Shown here: one piece after another, positions 27,220 to 35,186 of the stretch
Position numbering within the stretch: position 1 is the first letter of the stretch
How the letters are laid out: every line of letters starts with the position of its first letter
Source: Gottfriedia sp049568075
GTDB lineage: Bacteria; Bacillota; Bacilli; Bacillales; Bacillaceae_G
Reading direction: 5' to 3' (one strand)
DNA: 64,000 nucleotides
NCBI GenBank assembly: GCA_049568075.1
Contig: CP144911.1
Position numbers and translations under genes: made by a program
The notes under the pieces: generated by a model
Told to the model about the DNA's origin: nothing
Seen by the model: only the letters and a program-made list of their open reading frames with translations
Database searches by the model: none

Positions 27220-28590
27220 ATGACTATTAAACTAGAATCTGTATTTTTTAGTTATGGAGAATCAGAGGTACTAAAAGATATTAATTTTACAGTCAAACCT
27301 GGAAAAATAGACGGTATGGCTGGTTTAAATGGTGCAGGTAAAAGTACGTTAATGAAGATTCTAGCTAATAGAATTCAACCAACAAATGGTAAGTGTAAAG
27401 TAACTGAAAATTCAACAATAGCATATGTCCCTCAAGAAGTTGATGAGGGACTTGTGCAAGGATTAACTGTAATTGAAAATTTAACAATTGCTTTGAATAG
27501 AGAAATTAAGAAATTCTTCTTCTCAAAAAAGAAAAGTGTTGAATTTGTTCAAAATCGACTATCAAAATGGAATTTGAATCTACCATATTACAAACAAGTA
27601 AGTGATTGTTCAATTTATGAAAAACAATTTATTTTAATTGCAAAAGCACTACTAAATGATGCATCCTATTTCCTATTTGATGAGCCCACTTCTTCCCTAG
27701 GAAATACTGAAAAAGAGCAATTTTTCTCATTCTTACATAATTTGAAAAAAATGGGGAAAGGTATTGTCGTCATTTTACACTCAATTGATGAACTTATTAA
27801 ATTTACTGATGAATTAACAGTATTAAGAAGTGGAGAAATCGTGTATCAAGGTATCTCATCGACATTATCTGTTGAAGAAATAATTGGACAAATGTCTTCT
27901 GGTAAATTTACATTTAAAAAAACAATAAAAGAGTGCAATGAACCAGCTTTTCAGTTTCGTAATATCCGATTAAGTGAAACGAAACCTTCTATTAATATAG
28001 AAATAAATAAAAATGAAGTAATTGCCATTTATGGTGCAAATGGAAATAAGAAAACGAGTTTAGCAAAAACAATATGGGGCAATCGAAGCCAATATGAATT
28101 AATAATAGGAAGAAACTCATTTTTGATCAAGTCTCCTCAGCATGCATTTAAAAAAGGAATTGCATTTGTACCAGAGGATCGAAGAAAAGAAGGCTTATTT
28201 CTAAATCACTCGATTAGAGAGAATATCTCGTTCAACAAAAGAGGTTGGATAAACAAAAATCTCGAAATTGAGAGTTCTCAATTCTTAATCAATACTTTAA
28301 GTATTTTTCCAAAGGACACTGAAAAAGGAATTTTACATCTTAGTGGAGGAAATCAGCAAAAAGTAAGTATAGCAAAATGGATCTCACCGAATTTAAAGTG
28401 TCTTATATTAGATGAACCACTAAAGGGTGTTGATATTTATGCTAAACAACATATTTTCCAATACATTGATGAATTTTGTGCTAACGGTGGTTGTGTTATT
28501 TATTTCACGAATGATATTGAAGAAGCTAATGTGATAGGAGACAAAATATATACAATTATACAAGGTGAGTTATTGGAGGGTATACAATGA
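27220..28590 (+). CDS. RbsA-like tandem ABC ATPase, candidate methylthioribose importer
   Basis: A 456-aa protein with two ATPase halves, somewhat shorter than a typical RbsA (about 490-500). First half: Walker A GLNGAGKST and Walker B YFLFDEPTSSL, but the signature region reads CSIYEKQFILIAKAL instead of LSGGQ. Second half: GANGNKKTSL in place of a normal Walker A, with a canonical LSGGNQQ and ILDEPLKGVD. As in RbsA, one composite site is probably degenerate. It sits 2 nt after the binding protein and overlaps the permease start by 4 nt. Confidence 0.9.
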   Translation: MTIKLESVFFSYGESEVLKDINFTVKPGKIDGMAGLNGAGKSTLMKILANRIQPTNGKCKVTENSTIAYVPQEVDEGLVQGLTVIENLTIALNREIKKFFFSKKKSVEFVQNRLSKWNLNLPYYKQVSDCSIYEKQFILIAKALLNDASYFLFDEPTSSLGNTEKEQFFSFLHNLKKMGKGIVVILHSIDELIKFTDELTVLRSGEIVYQGISSTLSVEEIIGQMSSGKFTFKKTIKECNEPAFQFRNIRLSETKPSINIEINKNEVIAIYGANGNKKTSLAKTIWGNRSQYELIIGRNSFLIKSPQHAFKKGIAFVPEDRRKEGLFLNHSIRENISFNKRGWINKNLEIESSQFLINTLSIFPKDTEKGILHLSGGNQQKVSIAKWISPNLKCLILDEPLKGVDIYAKQHIFQYIDEFCANGGCVIYFTNDIEEANVIGDKIYTIIQGELLEGIQ

Positions 28591-29570
28591 CGCAATGGGC
28601 ACAAACACAAGGTAGAAGATTATTTTTGGATTTTGGAGCGGTATTCCTACTTCTAGTCGTTATTGCATTTTTTTCAATGACATCGAATTCCTTCTTATCT
28701 TATAGTAATATTACTGATATTTTAAGATCGATTTCAATCGTAACATTACTGGCGATTGGAGTTACGTTTAGTTTAATCATTGATGGTTTAGATTTATCAG
28801 TTGGATCAACCGCGAGTTTAAGTACAGTTACAGCAGCTTATTGTTTAATTGTTTTTAGACAAGAGCTATTAATTACACTTTTAATTCCAATTGTTTTTGG
28901 TTTAATAGTTGGATTATTAAACGGTCTGTTTATAACGAAAGGGAAATTACCGGACTTATTAGTTACTCTTGCTATGATGTTTGTTGTAAATGGTTTACAT
29001 TTAACCTTAACAAAAGGTTCATCGATCTATGAAGGAATGACAATTAATAATAAAGCAACTACAGGTCATTTTATTCCTTCGTTTTTATATCTTGGGCAAG
29101 GGTCATTTTTTAATATCCCAGTTGCAGTCATAATAATGATAATTTGTATTTTGAATACACACTTATTTTTAGAAAAGACAACTTGGGGAAGAGTATTCTT
29201 CTTTATTGGAGGAAATAAAACTGCTGCACACTTATCAGCAATACCCGTAAACAAATATCGAGTTTATGCTTATATTATTAGTGGGCTTTTTGCATCACTT
29301 GGTGGGATTTTACTTGCTAGTCGAGTGGGTACAGGGCAAGTTTCAGCAGGTACACCATTATTAATGGATAGTATTACAGCGGCATATATAGGAATCGCTA
29401 TGTTTGGAAAAGGGAAACCAAATATAATCGGAACATTTTTAGGTGCGTGCTTAATGGGGATCCTTTTAAACGGATTCACGATGCTAAACGTACCATACTA
29501 TGCGCAAGATATTATTAAAGGTATTTTATTATTAATTGCAATTTTGTTAGCCAAAAAAATTAAGAATTAG
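28587..29570 (+). CDS. RbsC-like ABC permease, candidate methylthioribose importer
   Basis: A 327-aa, 8-10 helix permease of the BPD_transp_2 (ribose/galactose) family. It has the characteristic GVTFSLIIDGLDLSVGS and the EAA-like loop GGNKTAAHLSAIPVNKYRVYAYIISG. The ATG lies within the ATPase stop region (ATGA). It closes the mtnK-mtnA-binding protein-ATPase-permease operon, which ends at the terminator at 29664. Confidence 0.92.
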   Translation: MTQWAQTQGRRLFLDFGAVFLLLVVIAFFSMTSNSFLSYSNITDILRSISIVTLLAIGVTFSLIIDGLDLSVGSTASLSTVTAAYCLIVFRQELLITLLIPIVFGLIVGLLNGLFITKGKLPDLLVTLAMMFVVNGLHLTLTKGSSIYEGMTINNKATTGHFIPSFLYLGQGSFFNIPVAVIIMIICILNTHLFLEKTTWGRVFFFIGGNKTAAHLSAIPVNKYRVYAYIISGLFASLGGILLASRVGTGQVSAGTPLLMDSITAAYIGIAMFGKGKPNIIGTFLGACLMGILLNGFTMLNVPYYAQDIIKGILLLIAILLAKKIKN

Positions 29571-29663
29571 CTTTCAGACTGACCGAATTCGGATTAGCGG
29601 TGAATGATAAGCTGTCAAATCGAAGGACTAGTCAAATAACATAATATTTGAATACAAATCGTT

Positions 29664-29696
29664 ATAATCTCCAAACTAATGGAGATTATTTTTTTT
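29664..29696 (+). terminator. Terminator of the mtnKA-ABC operon
   Basis: Perfect 9-bp arms ATAATCTCC and GGAGATTAT are followed by a T-run. It lies about 90 nt after the permease stop. Confidence 0.9.
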
Positions 29697-29753
29697 AAAC
29701 AAAATAGTAGAATTTTAACTAAACTTGCATAGAATAAAAAACAAATATTTTCA

Positions 29754-29804
29754 TGTTAGATTTTCTAACATCGTATTGACAGATTATCTAACATGAAATA
29801 AAAT
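29754..29804 (+). promoter_or_regulatory. glnR promoter with two GlnR/TnrA boxes
   Basis: Box 1 TGTTAGATTTTCTAACA (29754-29770) fits TGTNA-N7-TNACA exactly. Box 2 TGACAGATTATCTAACA (29777-29793) is a slightly weaker copy centred 23 bp downstream, covering the -35. The promoter is TTGACA (29776-29781), 17 bp, TAAAAT (29799-29804). This is the classical autoregulated glnRA control region. Confidence 0.93.
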
Positions 29805-29833
29805 ACTTATAGATGAACGAAAGGAGCATTGCT

Positions 29834-30235
29834 ATGAATGATCAAGTAAGACGCTCAACGCCACTTTTCCCAATCGGAATAGTCATTTCGTTAACTGAAT
29901 TATCTGCAAGACAAATTCGATATTATGAAGAACATGGTTTAATTCGTCCAGCTCGTACTGAAGGTAATCGTAGATTATTTTCTTTCAATGATGTCGATCG
30001 ATTATTAGAGATTAAAACTTTTATAGAACAAGGCTTGAATTTAGCAGGAATTAAAGAAGTACTCAATTTAAAATCGTCAGAAAAATCCAAAGAAACAGTG
30101 GTTCAACAAGTCATTGTTGAAAAATCAATATCAGATGAACAGCTTCGAAAAATGCTTCGTCAAGAGTTATATCAAAATGGTAAATTAGGTAGAACTTCTT
30201 TACGACAAGGAGATATGTCTCGATTCTTTCATTAA
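29834..30235 (+). CDS. glnR: Nitrogen regulator GlnR (MerR family)
   Basis: A 133-aa MerR-type repressor. ATG 29834 has AAAGGAG upstream; an earlier frame start lacks it. The winged HTH ELSARQIRYYEEHGLIRPARTEGNRRLFS is followed by a short helical region. The C-terminal tail NGKLGRTSLRQGDMSRFF is the autoinhibitory/GS-sensing segment known from B. subtilis GlnR. It acts with feedback-inhibited glutamine synthetase to repress the operon when glutamine is plentiful. Confidence 0.97.
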   Translation: MNDQVRRSTPLFPIGIVISLTELSARQIRYYEEHGLIRPARTEGNRRLFSFNDVDRLLEIKTFIEQGLNLAGIKEVLNLKSSEKSKETVVQQVIVEKSISDEQLRKMLRQELYQNGKLGRTSLRQGDMSRFFH

Positions 30236-30292
30236 GTTATTGATTAAGTCCGGATTATTCTAGCTTTTATATTTATATGGGGGGAAATATAA

Positions 30293-31594
30293 ATGAAAAA
30301 GGAAACGATTTTAAATAGTGCCAAAGAACACAGTCTTGAATTTGTACAGTTATTTTTCACAGATGTAGAAGGGGTATTCAAACATTTAGAACTACCAATC
30401 ACGCAAATTGAAAAAATACTTAATAATGAAACTATGTTTGATGGCTCTAGTATTAATGGATTCACAAAAATTGAAGCAAGTGATATGATGCTTTTCCCAG
30501 ATTTGAATACTTGGAAAGTCGACACTAACGAAAAAGTTGGACTCTTCATTTGCGATGTTTATTATCCAAATGGTACACCTTTTGAAGGTGATCCAAGAAA
30601 TGTGCTTAAACGAGCAATTGAAAAAGCGACTGACAAGGGATTTACTTCTTTTAATGTAGGACCTGAACCTGAATTCTTCCTATTTAATAAGGAGGGAAAT
30701 CAGTTAGTTCCAAATGACAATGGTGGATATTTTGACGTAGCCCCCCTAGATAAAACAGTTACAATACGACGTGAAATTACAAAAGCACTTCAGGCTTTAG
30801 GGTTAGAAGTTGAAGCTTTACATCACGAAGTTGCAATCGGTCAACATGAGATTGATTGGAAGTACGCACCAGGTTTACAAACAGCTGATAATATTCAACT
30901 ATTTAAATATACTGTTAAAACAATTGCTGAAAAAAATGGTTTAGTTGCTACATTCATGCCAAAACCAATTTTTGGAGAAAATGGCTCAGGTATGCATTGT
31001 CATATGAGTCTAGGAAATGATAATGGTAATGCCTTTTATGATCAGCATGATTCAATTGGATTATCTGAAACAGCACGACAATTTATTGCAGGTGTACTAA
31101 CACATGCTCGTGCAAATGCTTCAGTTACAAATCCAACAGTTAATTCATATAAGCGTTTAGTTCCAGGCTATGAAGCACCAGTTTATGTAGCTTGGTCACA
31201 AAGTAATCGTACATGTACAATTCGTATACCTGCTGCTAGAGGTGCAGGTACAAGAATCGAAGTACGAAATCCAGACCCATCTGCAAATCCTTATTTAGCT
31301 TTAGCTGTTTTATTATCTGCAGGCTTGGATGGTATTGAAAGAAAATTAACACCTCCAGTCGAACGAAGTGAAAACCTGTATTTGATGGATGACGTAACTA
31401 GAAAAGCAGAAGGTATTGAAACATTGCCTGGAAGTTTACTTGAAGCAGTAACAGAACTTGAAAACAGTGAATTCCTGCAGCAAGTATTAGGGAAACACGT
31501 ATTTTATTCATTCCTTCAAAATAAAAAAGAAGAATGGGATGCATATCGATTACGTGTATCAGAATGGGAAAAAGAAACATATTTAAACTGCTAA
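30293..31594 (+). CDS. Glutamine synthetase type I, divergent first copy
   Basis: A 433-aa type I glutamine synthetase with the full catalytic core: MFDGSSINGF, NVGPEPEFFLF, GQHEIDWKYA, GSGMHCHMSLG, NPTVNSYKRLVPGYEAP and RIEVRNPDPSANPYLA. Compared with the second copy, position 62 (Arg in B. subtilis GlnA, part of glutamine/AMP feedback) aligns with K59 in FTKIEASD. The last residues (VSEWEKETYLNC) differ from the GlnR/TnrA-binding tail of canonical GlnA. It lies between glnR and the canonical glnA and is separated from the latter by a hairpin. Likely an active but differently regulated GS. Confidence 0.9.
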   Translation: MKKETILNSAKEHSLEFVQLFFTDVEGVFKHLELPITQIEKILNNETMFDGSSINGFTKIEASDMMLFPDLNTWKVDTNEKVGLFICDVYYPNGTPFEGDPRNVLKRAIEKATDKGFTSFNVGPEPEFFLFNKEGNQLVPNDNGGYFDVAPLDKTVTIRREITKALQALGLEVEALHHEVAIGQHEIDWKYAPGLQTADNIQLFKYTVKTIAEKNGLVATFMPKPIFGENGSGMHCHMSLGNDNGNAFYDQHDSIGLSETARQFIAGVLTHARANASVTNPTVNSYKRLVPGYEAPVYVAWSQSNRTCTIRIPAARGAGTRIEVRNPDPSANPYLALAVLLSAGLDGIERKLTPPVERSENLYLMDDVTRKAEGIETLPGSLLEAVTELENSEFLQQVLGKHVFYSFLQNKKEEWDAYRLRVSEWEKETYLNC

Positions 31595-31613
31595 TCACTA
31601 AACTTAAAATAAA

Positions 31614-31656
31614 AAAATAGAAAAGTGGAAGTAGGTTATCTCTACTTTTCTATTTT
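31614..31656 (+). terminator. Hairpin between the two glutamine synthetase genes
   Basis: Perfect 13-bp arms AAAATAGAAAAGT (31614-31626) and ACTTTTCTATTTT (31644-31656) with a 17-nt loop. The T-tract is only four long and is then interrupted, so partial termination is likely. It would lower the second gene relative to the first unless a second promoter lies in the about 50 nt before its RBS. Confidence 0.6.
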
Positions 31657-31708
31657 AAAGTGTGTTAGACTAATTTTGTTTGTTGCATACGAAAGGGGAA
31701 CTTTTATA

Positions 31709-33043
31709 ATGGCTAAGTTTACAAAAGAAGATATTTTCCGTATTTCAAAAGAACAAAACGTAAAGTACATACGTCTACAATTTACGGATTTACTAGGAAT
31801 TATCAAAAACGTTGAAATTCCAGTAAGTCAGCTTGAAAAAGCTTTAGACAATAAAATGATGTTTGACGGTTCTTCAATCGAAGGATTCGTTCGTATCGAA
31901 GAATCAGATATGTATTTATTCCCTGATTTAGACACTTGGGTAGTATTCCCATGGACTGCTGAAAAAGGAAAAGTAGCTCGTTTAATCTGTGATATTTACA
32001 ATGCAGATGGCACTCCATTTGAAGGAGATCCTCGTAATAACTTAAAACGTATGTTAAAAGAAATGGAAGCTCTAGGCTTCACAGATTTCAACTTAGGGCC
32101 TGAGCCAGAATTCTTCTTATTTAAATTAGATGAAAAAGGCGAACCAACTCTTGAGTTGAATGATAAAGGTGGTTACTTCGACTTAGCACCAACTGATTTA
32201 GGTGAAAACTGCCGTCGTGATATCGTTCTTGAACTTGAAGAAATGGGTTTTGAAATCGAAGCATCTCACCACGAAGTAGCTCCAGGACAACATGAAATTG
32301 ATTTCAAATATGCTGGTGCAATTAAAGCTTGTGATGACATTCAAACATTTAAATTAGTTGTAAAAACAATCGCTCGTAAACACGGTTTACACGCTACATT
32401 CATGCCAAAACCATTATTTGGTGTAAACGGTTCAGGTATGCACTGTAACTTATCATTATTTACAAATGGTAAAAACGCATTCTACGATGAGACTGGTGAA
32501 TTAGGTTTAAGTGAAACTGCTCGTCACTTCATCGCAGGGATCTTAAAACATGCTCCAAACTTTACAGCTGTTACAAACCCAACTGTAAACTCATACAAAC
32601 GTTTAGTACCTGGCTATGAAGCGCCATGTTACGTTGCTTGGTCTGCAAGAAACCGTAGTCCACTAATTCGTATTCCTGCATCTCGTGGCTTAAGCACACG
32701 TGTAGAAGTACGTTCAGTTGACCCAGCTGCAAATCCATACTTAGCATTATCAGTATTATTGGCAGCAGGTTTAGACGGAATCAAAAATAAATTAGAAGCT
32801 CCAGCTCCAGTAGACCGTAACATCTACGTTATGTCTAAAGAAGAGCGCGAAGAAGTTGGAATCATCGATTTACCAGCAACTTTAGCAGCTGCACTAGATC
32901 TATTAAAAACTGACGAAGTAATCGTTGGTGCTCTTGGATCACACTTATTCGAACACTTTGTAGAAGCAAAAGAAATCGAATGGGATATCTTCCGTACTCA
33001 AGTTCACCCTTGGGAAAGAGATCAATACATGTCTGTATATTAA
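31709..33043 (+). CDS. glnA: Glutamine synthetase type I, canonical copy
   Basis: A 444-aa GlnA, very close to B. subtilis GlnA throughout. It includes MFDGSSIEGFVRIEESD with R62 (feedback residue), LGPEPEFFLFKLDEKGEP, GSGMHCNLSLF and the C-terminal VHPWERDQYMSVY. ATG 31709 has AAAGGGGAA upstream; the longer frame would start without an RBS. Codon choice looks more optimised (many GTT/CGT/TTA-type codons) than in the neighbouring copy, fitting high expression. It makes glutamine and, when feedback-inhibited, signals to GlnR and TnrA. Confidence 0.97.
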   Translation: MAKFTKEDIFRISKEQNVKYIRLQFTDLLGIIKNVEIPVSQLEKALDNKMMFDGSSIEGFVRIEESDMYLFPDLDTWVVFPWTAEKGKVARLICDIYNADGTPFEGDPRNNLKRMLKEMEALGFTDFNLGPEPEFFLFKLDEKGEPTLELNDKGGYFDLAPTDLGENCRRDIVLELEEMGFEIEASHHEVAPGQHEIDFKYAGAIKACDDIQTFKLVVKTIARKHGLHATFMPKPLFGVNGSGMHCNLSLFTNGKNAFYDETGELGLSETARHFIAGILKHAPNFTAVTNPTVNSYKRLVPGYEAPCYVAWSARNRSPLIRIPASRGLSTRVEVRSVDPAANPYLALSVLLAAGLDGIKNKLEAPAPVDRNIYVMSKEEREEVGIIDLPATLAAALDLLKTDEVIVGALGSHLFEHFVEAKEIEWDIFRTQVHPWERDQYMSVY

Positions 33044-33050
33044 TCAACTC

Positions 33051-33084
33051 AACCCTTGACGCTATTGGCGTTGAGGGTTTTTTA
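33051..33084 (+). terminator. Terminator of the glnR-glnA-glnA operon
   Basis: A 12-bp stem (AACCCTTGACGC with GCGTTGAGGGTT, two wobbles), a 5-nt loop and six T. Confidence 0.93.
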
Positions 33085-33118
33085 TTTATGGGCAGTTTGT
33101 TGGTTTCATATTAATTAA

Positions 33119-33261
33119 ATTACTCATGAATCGCCCACAGAAGAATATATACGAAATCAACTGCAAGATGATGAAGTGATGGAATAGTTAGGCATGATGT
33201 TAGCTCGATTTCTGATGAAGTGATACAGAAAAAGAAAAGAAAGTACAAAGAAGGCCTTTGA
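33119..33261 (+). pseudogene. Possible IS200/IS605-type TnpA C-terminal remnant
   Basis: A short frame after a stop reads THESPTEEYIRNQLQDDEVME, then TAG. After one shift it continues as SISDEVIQKKKRKYKEGL and stops. The EYIRNQLQ(E/D)D pattern is typical of the last helix of Y1 (IS200-like) transposases, whose C-termini often end in a lysine-rich tail. Stops and a frameshift mark it as dead. The assignment rests on a short match and is tentative. Confidence 0.35.
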
Positions 33262-33334
33262 GGTCTAGCTAGTAAAAGTAATCCTTCAGGCGAACTGTTC
33301 AGCAGCCCTTTAGGGTTTGCCTAGTAACAAAGGC
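33254..33334 (+). repeat. Nested stem-loop region, possible IS200-like right end or structured RNA
   Basis: GCCTTTG (33254-33260) pairs with CAAAGGC (33328-33334). Inside it, AGGCGAAC (33288-33295) pairs with GTTTGCCT (33315-33322), and CCC (33306-33308) with GGG (33313-33315). CTAGTAA occurs on both sides. It is followed 16 nt later by the hairpin that the insertion sequence has split. Such nested hairpins fit the end of an IS200/IS605 element, but an unknown structured RNA is possible. Confidence 0.4.
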
Positions 33335-33400
33335 TTACACCCGCAGAGAAAACCACCCGTTATATGTAGTGACCCCATAAAGTTAGACTGGTTACTTCAA

Positions 33401-34267
33401 TTAGGCAGCCTGTTGGGCATGAACTCGGTATTTTACTGGGCTCATGCCTTTTAATTTTGCCTTAATTCGTTTGTTATTGTAGTAATCTATATATTTAGCT
33501 TGTTCTTGTTTAAAGTGTTCGACACTGTTAAATTCTTTAAGATAGAGTAGTTCAGATTTCATGATACTAAAGAAACTTTCAATTACTGCGTTATCGTAAC
33601 AGTTTCCTTTTCGTGACATACTCTGAGTGATTCCACGTTTAATAAGAGCACTACGATATTTTTTCATTTGATAGTGCCACCCTTGGTCTGAATGAATTAG
33701 TAGTGTATCGGAATCTGTTAAACGTTCAAGAGATTGTTCTAACATATTTGATACAAGTGAATAAGTTGGACGTGAACCAATTGTATAAGCAATTATTTCT
33801 CCATTATATAAGTCCAACATAGGTGAAAAGTATAGCTTTTCTCCAAATAATTTAAATTCAGTTATATCTGTAACCCATTTCTCATTTGGTTTTTCAGCTT
33901 GAAAATTTCGATTTAAAATATTGGGTGCAATCTTACCTACTTCACCTTTGTAAGAGCGATATTTCTTTACCTTCACAAGTGATTTTATCCCTAGTTCTTT
34001 CATAAGTCGTTGAACTTTTTTATGATTTACTTTATAACCACGATTCGTAAGCTCGTCTCGAATTTTACGATAGCCATAACGAAATTCGTGTTCCTCATAA
34101 ATTTCTTTTATCAGCACTTTTAACTCTGCGTCTGGATCAGGACGTTCTAGATTTTTCATCCAATAATAAAACGTACTACGCGGAATACTGGCTAGCAGTA
34201 GAAGTTCTTTTAACGAAAACTCATGCCTTAATTCATAGACAACTTTTACTTTGTCTTGTTTCGTGAT
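33401..34267 (-). CDS. IS3-family transposase OrfB (DDE integrase)
   Basis: The frame is open from about 34267 to 33401. The OrfA frame joins it by -1 slippage at the A-run (T-run at 34267-34271 on the plus strand). It carries the HTH_21-like start YELRHEFSLKELLLLASIPRSTFYYW and the rve core with D in WVTDITEF, D in LIHSDQGWHYQ and E in NAVIESFFSIMKSE. The first internal ATG (34159) would give 252 aa without the N-terminal part. It is active only as the OrfAB fusion in related elements. Confidence 0.92.
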   Translation of the reverse strand: MTKQDKVKVVYELRHEFSLKELLLLASIPRSTFYYWMKNLERPDPDAELKVLIKEIYEEHEFRYGYRKIRDELTNRGYKVNHKKVQRLMKELGIKSLVKVKKYRSYKGEVGKIAPNILNRNFQAEKPNEKWVTDITEFKLFGEKLYFSPMLDLYNGEIIAYTIGSRPTYSLVSNMLEQSLERLTDSDTLLIHSDQGWHYQMKKYRSALIKRGITQSMSRKGNCYDNAVIESFFSIMKSELLYLKEFNSVEHFKQEQAKYIDYYNNKRIKAKLKGMSPVKYRVHAQQAA

Positions 34268-34752
34268 TTTTCCTTGTTTTGAACTAAGGCATTCAACTTT
34301 TTTAGATATGCATTTTCCATGCGTAAACGTTCTATCTCAGCTTGAAGTTCTTCAATTGATCCTACAACAGGTGTAGTTTTCTTTGTTTCTTTTTTCATGG
34401 AAAGTCGCCCCTTTTTCTTTGATTCTAGGGCGTCTTGTCCTTGTGTTTCAAATTGAGTCCTCCATTTTCGAATCGTTCTAGGGGAAGGAATACTGAAAAT
34501 TGCAGCTGCTTCATTAGGTGACGTCCCGTGGTCATTCATATACTTTAATACGTTTAGTTTAAACTGTACCGAATAACTTGTATATGACTTTTTAAGCAAT
34601 CCATTAATCCCATTTTCCTTATATTGAGCTACCCAGTTTCTCACTTCAGCATGGGACGTTCCAAATAACTTACCAATAGAACGAAAACTTTCCTTACCTT
34701 CTAAATAACGCATAACTACCGCTAATTTATGTTCAGTAGTAAATTTAGTCAT
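34246..34752 (-). CDS. IS3-family OrfA (HTH)
   Basis: A 168-aa protein with two helix-turn-helix units (KLAVVMRYLEGKESFRSIGKLFGTS and VLKYMNDHGTSPNEAAAIFSIPSPRTIRKW) and a C-terminal leucine-zipper-like coil (SIEELQAEIERLRMENAYLKKLNAL). Start ATG 34752, RBS GGAGGTG. A perfect hairpin, CCAAATGTTAG/CTAACATTTGG (34766-34793), partly covers the RBS, so read-through transcripts from outside the element would hide it. Ends overlapping OrfB. Confidence 0.92.
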   Translation of the reverse strand: MTKFTTEHKLAVVMRYLEGKESFRSIGKLFGTSHAEVRNWVAQYKENGINGLLKKSYTSYSVQFKLNVLKYMNDHGTSPNEAAAIFSIPSPRTIRKWRTQFETQGQDALESKKKGRLSMKKETKKTTPVVGSIEELQAEIERLRMENAYLKKLNALVQNKEKSRNKTK

Positions 34753-34818
34753 AAAAAATGCACCTCCAAATGTTAGTCGTGTCTAACATTTGGGGTGCAC
34801 TTCATATAACGGGTGGTT

Positions 34819-35186
34819 ATGTTTGAATAAGTAGAATAATGTGTTTGAATGTTCACATTTATTTCTTAAATAATTAACTCTTAAGTATATATAAATATGA
34901 TAAACTATTAGAAAATAATAATAAAGATTATGAATACGTTGTATTTACGAAAATTAGAATATGATATTCGGACTAGTACGAATCAAGTGGTGTGATATAA
35001 CCCAATTTTAGATGTGATTGTGATTATAAAAATCATTGAAGTATATCGATCGTAAAAAATGTTATTAGAATCTCTGGAGTAGTAGTAACAAAAGATGTTT
35101 AAGTAAATATTAATTTGGTTGTACTATTGAAAGGGCAATTATAGCAACTTATATAATATTACGATATAAGAAAGTAATAGAAAGAA
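34819..35186. other. Gene-free AT-rich region
   Basis: No coding frame with a ribosome binding site or recognisable RNA was seen. It presumably contains the promoter of the NmrA-like gene and the outer flank of the decayed element split by the insertion sequence. Confidence 0.4.

Larger units (their letters stand above)
33365..34804 (-). mobile_element. IS3-family (IS150-type) insertion sequence, intact, 1,440 bp
   Basis: The ends are TGTAGTGACCCC on the left and, read inward from the right, TGAAGTGCACCCC: imperfect terminal inverted repeats beginning TG and ending CA, each continuing into GTTAGAC. It contains two minus-strand frames with a -1 frameshift between them. Flanks show a 4-bp direct repeat, TATA (33361-33364 and 34805-34808). 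Outside these lie inverted arms AACCACCCGT and ACGGGTGGTT, so the element sits in the centre of a former perfect hairpin. Both frames are undamaged, so it may be active. Confidence 0.93.
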
